Source: Acidisoma silvae
Lineage (GTDB): Bacteria > Pseudomonadota > Alphaproteobacteria > Acetobacterales > Acetobacteraceae
Direction of reading: 5' to 3'
DNA length: 64,000 nt
Assembly (NCBI RefSeq): GCF_020618775.1
Contig: NZ_JAESVB010000004.1
Span: 186,001 to 250,000, forward strand
Positions 54,614 to 61,697 of this stretch are shown here, piece after piece; positions within the stretch are counted from its first letter, which is position 1; each line of letters opens with the position of its first letter. The position numbers and the translations under genes were made by a program. The notes beneath the pieces are model-generated. The model was not told where the DNA came from, searched no databases, and saw nothing but the letters and a program-made list of their open reading frames with translations.

Positions 54614-55006
54614 TCAGACCTTGTCGGGAATCATCACGACAAGATCGATTTCGAGCAGCAGGTCGGCATCCGCCAGACCGGCGACATGGATGAAGGTGCT
54701 GGCGGGCAGTTCGACACCGTCGAAGAATTTCAGCCGTCCGCGATGGATGGCGGGCGCGAAGCCGGGATCGGTGACATAGGTCACCGTCTTCACGATATCG
54801 TCCGGCGTCGCACCAAGGCCCGCCAGCATCAGGCCGATATTCTTGTAGGTCTGGGCGACCTGGGCATCGATATCGCCCGCGCCGACCACCGCGCCATTCT
54901 CATCCCAGGACACCTGACCGGTCGGGAAGACCGGCGTGCCTTGGCGGATCTTGGCGTGGTTGTAGTAGCTTTGCTGCTTCAGCCCGGTGGGGTTGATGAC
55001 GGTCAT
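54614..55006 (-). CDS. Rid-family protein lacking the RidA arginine
   Basis: A 130-residue YjgF/Rid-fold protein (VFPTGQVSWDENGAVVGAGD, then PDDIVKTVTYVTD). Where RidA and RutC have the substrate-carboxylate arginine in PAR, this protein has PAS (Ser103), so it is of a divergent Rid subfamily and may act on a different intermediate. ATG 55006 follows a GGTGGG site by eight bases; a GTG at 55015 overlapping the previous stop is an alternative. It is five bases after the RutA-like gene and surely co-transcribed with it. Confidence 0.86.
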   Translation of the reverse strand: MTVINPTGLKQQSYYNHAKIRQGTPVFPTGQVSWDENGAVVGAGDIDAQVAQTYKNIGLMLAGLGATPDDIVKTVTYVTDPGFAPAIHRGRLKFFDGVELPASTFIHVAGLADADLLLEIDLVVMIPDKV

Positions 55007-55011
55007 TCTAT

Positions 55012-56112
55012 TCACCCACCGTGCTGATGCGCATAGGCATTGGTCTGCACGCCATGGTCGTGCAGGCCTTGGACAACATCGATGCCGATCGTCTTCAAGT
55101 CGTCGATGAAGTCCGGCACGATGACGGTGATACCGTTAAGCTTGCCGTTGATCACGATATCGGCGAGCTTGCGGGCGATCGTCTCGGGCGAGCCGATGAT
55201 GGCGGCCGGCGACATGGAATTGCGGCTTTCGCCCTGGGCGATGAAGCGGTTCGCCATGGTATTCTGCTTCAGGCTTGGGTCCATCGAATATTCGCGCGTC
55301 TGGTTGTCCAGCGCTTCGGCATCGACGCCGGAATTATAGTAATCGACGCGCTCCTGGGCCTGCTTGTCGGTGGCGCCGGGCACGATGGTGAAGAGACCAT
55401 AGGTCTTGAAATCGTCACTGCCGGCTTCGGCCGCCAGTTCCTTGGCCCGCAGCGCGGTCTTCACGAAATCATCGCGATTGCTGCCCAGCAGGAAGCTGCC
55501 GGTGCAATTCTTGATGGTGAAGCGGAAGCCACGGTCGGACGCGCCGGCGCAGATGATGGGCGGCGCCTTCTTGGGCTTCGGGTTCGACATGCAATCGGTC
55601 AGTTTGTAGAAGCGGCCGTCATGGTCGACGCGTTCCTCGGTCCATAGGCGCTTGGCGACCGTCACCCATTCCTCGGCCAGGGCATAACGGCCTTCATGGT
55701 CCAGATCCTGCCACAGGCCCATCTGGCCCAGATCGGCCGGATTGGACCCGGCGACGATGTTCAAGCCGAAACGCCCGCCGGAAATCTCGTCGATCCCGGC
55801 GACCATCTTCGCGATCACGGCCGGGTGGAAGATCATGGTGTGGACCGTACCCCAGACACCGATGCGGCTTGTGCATTCCGCAAGGCCCGACATGATGGAC
55901 ATAGATTCGAGCGTGAAGTCCCAATGCTGGCTGGGGCCGCCGTAGCCACGCCACTTTGCCATCGCCAGGGCGAAATCGAAGCCCATCTCTTCGGCGAGAA
56001 TGGTGACCGACTTGTTATAGGCATAGGTCGCGGGCAGCTGCGGGCTGGTGGTGGAGGTGATCCAGCCGCCATTGCCCACCGGCAGGAACACACCCAATTC
56101 TACTGAGGTCAT
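55012..56112 (-). CDS. RutA-like flavin-dependent monooxygenase (LLM class)
   Basis: The 366-residue luciferase-like protein shares with E. coli RutA the opening ELGVFLPVGNGGWITSTTSP, FDFALAMAKWRGYGGP, ISGGRFGLNIVAGSNPADL and NDC-type YKLTDCMSNPKP. RutA uses FMNH2 and oxygen to cleave the N3-C4 bond of uracil. The match covers the full length but is clearly divergent, and the FMN-loop reads NIVAGSN rather than NLVTGWQ, so the substrate may differ. The start ATG 56112 has GGATAAG upstream. A LysR-type operator-like dyad lies 116 bases upstream. No dedicated flavin reductase (RutF) is in the window. Confidence 0.87.
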   Translation of the reverse strand: MTSVELGVFLPVGNGGWITSTTSPQLPATYAYNKSVTILAEEMGFDFALAMAKWRGYGGPSQHWDFTLESMSIMSGLAECTSRIGVWGTVHTMIFHPAVIAKMVAGIDEISGGRFGLNIVAGSNPADLGQMGLWQDLDHEGRYALAEEWVTVAKRLWTEERVDHDGRFYKLTDCMSNPKPKKAPPIICAGASDRGFRFTIKNCTGSFLLGSNRDDFVKTALRAKELAAEAGSDDFKTYGLFTIVPGATDKQAQERVDYYNSGVDAEALDNQTREYSMDPSLKQNTMANRFIAQGESRNSMSPAAIIGSPETIARKLADIVINGKLNGITVIVPDFIDDLKTIGIDVVQGLHDHGVQTNAYAHQHGG

Positions 56113-56227
56113 AGGCTTATCCGTTCTTAGCTTTAAGATGATGCCCAACGGCAGGGGTCCGTCATCGCAGTGTCGCAAAGCTAGCAGTAAAGACCGGCGG
56201 TACGTGCTCCAATCTGATCCGCGTCGT

Positions 56228-56244
56228 GTTGCGTTTCCGGCAAC
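56228..56244. promoter_or_regulatory. LysR-type operator upstream of the RutA-like gene
   Basis: GTTGCG-TTTCC-GGCAAC is an inverted repeat with the T-N11-A core used by LysR regulators. It has the same architecture and nearly the same arms as the site at 57260-57276, 116 bases before the RutA-like start. Confidence 0.6.
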
Positions 56245-56279
56245 GCGAGCTATGCCGTAACTGTTGGTTTCCGGTCTAT

Positions 56280-57197
56280 CTATGCAAGGCCGCGTGGCGA
56301 ATCGACGGCCGCCCGAAAGGATTTTACGACGCGCTTCAAAAACTCGGCGGCGGCGTAGGATAGACGGCGGTCACGATGAATGCAGACGGCCGAGGTGGCC
56401 GAGGCGAAATCCGGGTCCGAAATCGGAATTGCCTTCAGCCGGCCTTCGCGCAGTTCCTTGCGCAGCGCCAGGGCGGGCGCGACGGTCAGCGTCTTGCCGG
56501 TCAGCGCCATGGCCTTGGTCATTTCCAGATGGTTGGTGGAGACCAGGATATCGGGGGTCAGCCGCTGCTTGGTAATGGCCTGATCGATGAACTGGCGCAG
56601 GCCGAAGCTGGCGACCGGCAAGGTAATCTGCTGGCTGCAAACCTCTGCCAAGGTCACGCTCTCCCGGTCCGCGAAGGGATGGGACGGATGGGCGATGCAC
56701 ATCACCGGCTCGGTATATTGCGCGGCGACTTCGATAGAAGGGCGCGGCTTGACGTTGAAAACGATGCCGATTTCGGTCTCGTCGCGGATCAGCGCCTCGA
56801 TGATGCGGTCGGACGACTCGGAATAGACCGAGAATTTGATGGCCGGGAATTCCTCGTTGAACTCCGAAATGGCACGGGGCAGGAAGTCGACCAGCAGGCC
56901 CTCGATCACCCAGATCTTTACCTCACCCAGGCGCAGGCCCTTCATATTCTTGATGCTTTCCTGGACGCGCTCCAGGTCGCGGAACATGTGGCGGGTATAG
57001 CGCTCCAGCACCAGGCCGGCGGGTGTCAGCTGAATGCCGGTATTGGTGCGTTCCAGCAGCAGGGAGCCCAGCATCCGTTCCAGAATGGCGATCTGCCGGC
57101 TGATGGCCGAGGGGGCCACATGCAGCCGGTCGGCCGCGCGGCGAATGGAGCGCGTTTCCGCCACCTCGTTGAAATAGCGATAGGCGCTCAGATTCAT
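56280..57197 (-). CDS. LysR family transcriptional regulator of the Rut/Ten-like cluster
   Basis: A 305-residue regulator: helix-turn-helix in residues 1-60 (YFNEVAETRSIRRAADRLHV, then SAISRQIAILERMLG) and a substrate-binding domain after 90. It belongs to the branch with RHMFRDLERVQESIKNMKGL linker seen in alphaproteobacterial regulators of catabolic genes. It lies upstream of the RutA-like gene on the same strand and is divergent from the RutD-like gene, and both targets have the same 17-bp dyad, so it is the likely regulator of both arms. Confidence 0.88.
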   Translation of the reverse strand: MNLSAYRYFNEVAETRSIRRAADRLHVAPSAISRQIAILERMLGSLLLERTNTGIQLTPAGLVLERYTRHMFRDLERVQESIKNMKGLRLGEVKIWVIEGLLVDFLPRAISEFNEEFPAIKFSVYSESSDRIIEALIRDETEIGIVFNVKPRPSIEVAAQYTEPVMCIAHPSHPFADRESVTLAEVCSQQITLPVASFGLRQFIDQAITKQRLTPDILVSTNHLEMTKAMALTGKTLTVAPALALRKELREGRLKAIPISDPDFASATSAVCIHRDRRLSYAAAEFLKRVVKSFRAAVDSPRGLA

Positions 57198-57259
57198 CTC
57201 AGGGCTCCGTCATCGGCCCGTGGGCCATCCGCAAATCAGACGCGCATGATGCCATTGGT

Positions 57260-57276
57260 GTTGCCCAATCGGCAAC
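57260..57276. promoter_or_regulatory. LysR-type operator between the lysR and rutD-like genes
   Basis: GTTGCC-CAATC-GGCAAC is a perfect 6-bp inverted repeat containing T-N11-A (TTGCC-N5-GGCAA). A further imperfect palindrome CTCGCAACGTTGTGAG lies at 57331-57346. It sits 140 bases before the RutD-like start and 63 bases before the LysR start. Confidence 0.65.
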
Positions 57277-57415
57277 GTGGCAGTCATCACATTCGGCTGG
57301 GGATTGTCACACAGGCTTCTTATGCTCGTCCTCGCAACGTTGTGAGTTTGTGTGCCGGACGCGGCGCGCGGTGCGGCTCTTCATTGGGGCCGAGCGAAGG
57401 ATCAGGAGTAGCGGC

Positions 57416-58204
57416 ATGCCGACAGTGCAGGTTCGGGGCGAAGAGTTCCATTACGAAATTACCGGCAGCGGGCCGACCCTGCTGCTGGTCACGGGACTGG
57501 CCGGGACCGCGTCCTATTGGAAGCCGAATGTCGAGGCGCTGTCGCGGCACTATAAGGTCATCTGCTACGACCACCGTGGCACGGGCGCCAGCGTCCGCAC
57601 GGAAGGCAGCTATTCGATCGAAGGGCTGACCGATGATCTGGTCGGCCTGCTGGATGCGCTGGGCGAGAAGACGGTGCTCTTCGTCGGCCATTCCACCGGC
57701 GGCGCCATCGGCCAGGTTCTGGCCGCCCGCCATCCGGATCGGGTCAGCCGTATGGTGCTGTATGCGACCTGGGCGACGCTCTGCCCCCAGATGGCGCTGG
57801 CCATGGAAATGCGGGTGAAGCTGCTGAAGGCCTTTGGCCCGGCCATGTATCACCGGGCCTCGCCGGCCTTCCTGTTCCCGCCGCGCTATGTCTGCGAGAA
57901 TTGGGCGGCGATCGAGCCCGCGCTGGCCCGCAATGCCGAGCTATCGACGACGCCGACCATTCTGGAAGCGCGCGTCAATGCGGTGACATCCTTCGACGGC
58001 CGCGCCTATCTGCCCGATATCCAATGCCCGACCTTGGTGCTGGTGGCGCGGGACGATAATCTGACGCCGCTGGAATCCTCGGAAGAACTCGCCCGTGGCA
58101 TTCCAGGCGCGGAATTGCAGGTTCTATCCTATGGCGCCCACGCCGTCTCGCAGACCGAGCCGGAGGTCTTCAACAAGGCGGTGCTGACCTTCCTCGCTTA
58201 TTGA
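57416..58204 (+). CDS. RutD-like alpha/beta hydrolase
   Basis: A 262-residue alpha/beta-hydrolase with CYDHRGTGAS, the nucleophile elbow GHSTGG with Ser93, acid in ARDDNLTP (Asp213 or Asp214) and His242 (YGAHAVSQTEPE). Overall shape and the ASPAFLFPPRYV lid segment resemble RutD, which speeds the breakdown of carbamate/aminoacrylate in uracil catabolism. E. coli RutD has Ala in place of the nucleophile Ser, so this protein may be a true serine hydrolase, for example cleaving an amide or ester intermediate. AGGAG lies seven bases before ATG 57416. It leads the plus-strand arm of the cluster. Confidence 0.84.
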   Translation: MPTVQVRGEEFHYEITGSGPTLLLVTGLAGTASYWKPNVEALSRHYKVICYDHRGTGASVRTEGSYSIEGLTDDLVGLLDALGEKTVLFVGHSTGGAIGQVLAARHPDRVSRMVLYATWATLCPQMALAMEMRVKLLKAFGPAMYHRASPAFLFPPRYVCENWAAIEPALARNAELSTTPTILEARVNAVTSFDGRAYLPDIQCPTLVLVARDDNLTPLESSEELARGIPGAELQVLSYGAHAVSQTEPEVFNKAVLTFLAY

Positions 58205-58385
58205 GGAAGGCCAAACCGCTGGCTCTTTCCATATCGCGGGAGCGCGCCTAAGCCAGATGGATTGACCACGATGGTGATCGGGGCCAGGCCTATGCGTCCC
58301 GCTCATGGCGTGGAGAGCAGCGAACCTTACGACCGCCGCCAGGGCAGGGGCTCTGGCAGCCAGTTTACAACAGGAGGTGCTTTTG

Positions 58386-59342
58386 TTGCGTCGTTTCTTA
58401 CTGGGTTTTGCTGCTGTATTGGTCGCCGCGCCCATCGCCATGCCGAAGGCTCATGCCGCCGACCAAAAGCTGACGGTGCTGCTGGATTGGTTCGTCAATC
58501 CTGATCACGCAACGATCCTCTCGGCCGAATATTCCGGCGCCTTCAAGCGCCACGGCCTCGACGTCAAGATCATCGCTCCGGCCGATCCCAGCCTGCCGCC
58601 GCGCCAGATCGCCGCCGGCCAGGCCGACCTCGCGCTGACCTATCAGCCGCAGCTTTACCTGATGGCCGATCAGGGTCTGCCGGTCGTGCGCGTCGGCACC
58701 GTCATCAACAAGCCGCTGAACGTGCTGGCGACCATCAGCGACAGCGGCATCAAGACCATGAAGGATTTCAAGGGCAAGAAGATCGGCTTCTCGGTCGCAG
58801 GCCTGGATGATTCCGTGGTCGATACGATGCTGGAATATGCCGGCGTGTCGCCCAAGGACGTGACGCTGGTCAATGTCAATTTCGCGCTCGTCACTGCGCT
58901 GACCTCGCATCAGGTCGATGGCGTCATCGGCGCCTATCGCAATTTCGAAGTCAACGAGTTGAAGGGCATGGGCAAGACCCCCGTCACTTTCACGCCCGAG
59001 GATTACGGCGTGCCGCCGGATGATGAGCTGGTCTTCATCGCCAATAAGAAGGAAGCGCATGATCCCAAGATCACCGCTTTCCTCGAAGCGCTACAGGAAG
59101 GCACCACCTATCTGGAAGCCCATCCGGATGAGATGTGGGCTGCCTTCATCAAGCAGCACCCGGATCTGAACAACAAGCTGAACAAGACGGCCTGGTACCA
59201 GACGCTCAGCTATTTCGCGAAAAACCCCTTCACGCTCGATCAGAAGCGCTACACGGACTATGAAAAGTTCATGTACGATCACAAGCTGATCAAGACGCAG
59301 CCGCCGCTGTCCGACTACGCCATCGAATTGAAGGCGAGCTGA
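58386..59342 (+). CDS. thiY: ThiY-like (NMT1/THI5) hydroxymethylpyrimidine ABC transporter binding protein
   Basis: A 318-residue periplasmic protein with signal peptide MRRFLLGFAAVLVAAPIA cleaved near AHA-AD. The mature part shows LTVLLDWFVNPDHATILSAE, IIAPADPSLPPRQIAAGQAD and YQPQLYLMAD, diagnostic of the ThiY/THI5-like family that binds thiamin pyrimidine precursors (HMP, formylaminopyrimidine). Start: TTG 58386 (alternatively TTG 58383) is best, with AGGAGG (58372-58377) eight bases upstream; longer starts upstream lack homology. No thiamin (TPP) riboswitch is recognisable in 58205-58385, unlike many biosynthetic thiY operons. Confidence 0.88.
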   Translation: MRRFLLGFAAVLVAAPIAMPKAHAADQKLTVLLDWFVNPDHATILSAEYSGAFKRHGLDVKIIAPADPSLPPRQIAAGQADLALTYQPQLYLMADQGLPVVRVGTVINKPLNVLATISDSGIKTMKDFKGKKIGFSVAGLDDSVVDTMLEYAGVSPKDVTLVNVNFALVTALTSHQVDGVIGAYRNFEVNELKGMGKTPVTFTPEDYGVPPDDELVFIANKKEAHDPKITAFLEALQEGTTYLEAHPDEMWAAFIKQHPDLNNKLNKTAWYQTLSYFAKNPFTLDQKRYTDYEKFMYDHKLIKTQPPLSDYAIELKAS

Positions 59343-59435
59343 CCGACGGACGCATAAGGGCGCTGGCTGCCGCGCAAGCGGCGGCCGGTGCCTGTCCGAC
59401 CTCGACCGGGTCGGCACATTAAGAGGATTGTTAGC

Positions 59436-60152
59436 GTGGTTTCCAACATCGTCACCGGCGCCCAGGCGCCGGATTTTGATTTCGGCCTGTTCGGCCGCCT
59501 GCGCCGCGATGCCGCCAGCGAATGGTCAAGCTATATCGACCATCCCTTCATGCGTGCGCTCGGGCGCGGCACGCTGCCGCAGGCGTGGTTTCAGAACTTC
59601 CTGATCCAGGACTATCTTTACCTGATCCAATATGCCCGCGGCTATGCGCTGGCCGGCTATAAAAGCGAGTCCCTTAGTGAACTCGTCGCCGCCAACCGCA
59701 CCATGACGGCGTTGCTCGACGTCGAAATGCCGCTGCACGTCTCCTATTGCAAAGAATGGGGCATTTCCCAGCCGGAACTGGAAGGCGCACCGCCTGACCT
59801 GCGCATGACGGCCTATGCCAATTTCTTCCTGGAACGCGGCTCCTCGGGTGACCGGCTGGATCTGGAAATTGCGCTTGCACCTTGCCTGGTCGGCTATGCT
59901 GAAATCGCCCAGAACCTGCTGGCGGACCCGGAAACGGTGCTGGAAGGCAATCCTTACGCACCTTGGATCAACAGCTATTCGGGCGAGGACTATCGCGCGA
60001 CGGTCGCGCAATCGATCATCGACCTTGATGCCTTCGGCAAGCGCCGTGGCGCGGAAGCGCGCTATGCCTCGCTGCTCGACACCTTCAAGACGGCAAGCCT
60101 GCTGGAAGCGCAGTTCTGGGGCATCGGCTGGCAGGATGGGGCGGCTGTATGA
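59436..60152 (+). CDS. tenA: TenA family aminopyrimidine aminohydrolase (thiaminase II)
   Basis: A 238-residue helical enzyme with Asp59 (LIQDYLYL), Cys150 in APCLVGYAEI, Tyr154 and Glu224 in SLLEAQFWGIGW, matching the TenA active site (B. subtilis Asp44, Cys135, Tyr139, Glu205). TenA hydrolyses 4-amino-5-aminomethyl-2-methylpyrimidine to HMP and ammonia and can cleave thiamin. The GTG start at 59436 has AAGAGG nine bases upstream. It lies between thiY and thiZ, overlapping thiZ by four bases, so transport and hydrolysis are coupled. Confidence 0.92.
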   Translation: MVSNIVTGAQAPDFDFGLFGRLRRDAASEWSSYIDHPFMRALGRGTLPQAWFQNFLIQDYLYLIQYARGYALAGYKSESLSELVAANRTMTALLDVEMPLHVSYCKEWGISQPELEGAPPDLRMTAYANFFLERGSSGDRLDLEIALAPCLVGYAEIAQNLLADPETVLEGNPYAPWINSYSGEDYRATVAQSIIDLDAFGKRRGAEARYASLLDTFKTASLLEAQFWGIGWQDGAAV

Positions 60153-60889
60153 CCATCGCCGATTGTCCGGGCATCGTCATCGAAGGGCTGACGCTTCGCT
60201 TCGGTGAGCGCACTATCTTCCAGAACCTGGACCTGACGATTACCGGCGGCCAGTTCGTGGTGCTGCTGGGCACCAGCGGCGTCGGCAAAAGCAGCCTGCT
60301 CAAGATCGTCGCCGGCCTGTCCAAAGCCTCCGCCGGCACGGTGCGGGCCAGCGACGGCAAGCCGCTGCAAGGCCGTATCGCCTATATGGGCCAGACGGAT
60401 CTGCTCTATCCCTGGCTGACCGTCGTGCAGAATGTCATGCTCGGCACGCGCCTGCGTGGCGAGAAGCCCAATCTGGACCGCGCCATGGAGTTGCTGAAGC
60501 GCGTCGGCCTCGCCGAGCGCGCCAAGGCGCTGCCGATGGAACTCTCGGGCGGCATGAAGCAGCGCACGGCCATCGCGCGCACGCTGTATGAAGACCGGCC
60601 CATCGTGCTGATGGACGAGCCCTTTTCGGCGCTCGATACCTTCACCCGCTCGCGCATTCAGGAACTGGCGGCTGAATTGCTGGTCGGCCGCACTGCGCTG
60701 CTGATTACGCATGATCCTTTCGAGGCTTGCCGCCTGGGCCATCATCTGGTCGCGCTCGCCGGCCACCCGGCCGTGCTGGGCGCGCCGATTCTGGTGCCGG
60801 GCCAGCCGCCGCGCGCACCGGATGATCCGCATCTGCTCGAAACCCAAGGCCATCTGATGCGCGTTTTGACGGAGCTTGAGACAGAATGA
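60149..60889 (+). CDS. thiZ: ABC transporter ATP-binding protein, ThiZ-like
   Basis: A 246-residue SsuB/TauB-type ATPase with Walker A LGTSGVGKSS, signature LSGGMKQRTAIART and Walker B IVLMDEPFSALD. It pairs with the permease next door and the ThiY-like binding protein as an importer of the thiamin pyrimidine type. It overlaps tenA and the permease by four bases each, showing tight translational coupling. Confidence 0.93.
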   Translation: MTIADCPGIVIEGLTLRFGERTIFQNLDLTITGGQFVVLLGTSGVGKSSLLKIVAGLSKASAGTVRASDGKPLQGRIAYMGQTDLLYPWLTVVQNVMLGTRLRGEKPNLDRAMELLKRVGLAERAKALPMELSGGMKQRTAIARTLYEDRPIVLMDEPFSALDTFTRSRIQELAAELLVGRTALLITHDPFEACRLGHHLVALAGHPAVLGAPILVPGQPPRAPDDPHLLETQGHLMRVLTELETE

Positions 60890-61656
60890 CCCGTCAAACC
60901 CTCAGCAAGATTCTGCGTCCCATCGTGACGCTGGTGGTGATGATCCTGGTCTGGTGGGCGATCACCGCTTTCACCTCCCTGCCGCCCTATATGCTGCCGA
61001 GCCCGGTGACGGTGGCGCAGGCTTTGGTGGCGCAGCAGCAGACGCTGATCGGTGCCACCGCCACGACCTTCTCGGAAATCATCCTGGGTCTGGCTGCCGG
61101 CACCATCCTCGGCATGGCGCTGGCCCTCGCCATGGTCTTTTCGCCGCTGTTGCAACGTTGGCTGATGCCGCTGCTGCTGCTGAGCCAGGCGATACCGGTC
61201 TTCGCGCTGGCGCCGTTGCTGGTGCTGTGGTTCGGCTTCGGCATGGCGTCCAAGGTCGTTATGGCGGTGCTGGTCATCTTCTTCCCGGTCACCGCCTCCT
61301 TCTTCGACGGCCTGCGGCGGGTGGATATCGGCTGGCTTGATCTGGCCCGCACCATGAACGCGTCCCCCTGGGCGATGCTGCGCCATGTGCGCCTGTTCGC
61401 GGCCCTGCCGGCCTTCGGCTCGGGCCTGCGCGTGGCGACCGCCATCGCGCCCATCGGCGCCATCATCGGCGAATGGGTCGGGTCTTCCGCCGGTCTCGGC
61501 TATGTCATGATGAATGCCAATGCGCGCATCCAGACAGATGTGATGTTCGCCGCATTGAGCATCCTCTCCGTCATGGCGATTGTGCTCTGGGTCATCGTCG
61601 ACCGCGTGCTGAAGCGCATCCTGTACTGGGCGCCCGATACCATCGGCGTTCCCTGA
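60886..61656 (+). CDS. thiX: ABC transporter permease, ThiX-like
   Basis: A 256-residue membrane subunit with about six helices, an SsuC/TauC-type permease. The cytoplasmic EAA-like loop (LDLARTMNASPWAMLRHVRL) contacts the ATPase. The closest functional relatives by context are ThiX proteins of HMP/formylaminopyrimidine transporters, but the permease sequence alone does not decide the substrate; the assignment rests on the ThiY-like and TenA neighbours. Confidence 0.9.
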   Translation: MTRQTLSKILRPIVTLVVMILVWWAITAFTSLPPYMLPSPVTVAQALVAQQQTLIGATATTFSEIILGLAAGTILGMALALAMVFSPLLQRWLMPLLLLSQAIPVFALAPLLVLWFGFGMASKVVMAVLVIFFPVTASFFDGLRRVDIGWLDLARTMNASPWAMLRHVRLFAALPAFGSGLRVATAIAPIGAIIGEWVGSSAGLGYVMMNANARIQTDVMFAALSILSVMAIVLWVIVDRVLKRILYWAPDTIGVP

Positions 61657-61697
61657 TTTCCTGACGTTTCCGACTATCACAAGGAGATTGCCTGCCC

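Noticed and set aside
58205-58385. TPP riboswitch before thiY
   Set aside because: No CTGAGA or other conserved TPP-aptamer core could be found by eye; only ordinary leader sequence and the AGGAGG site.
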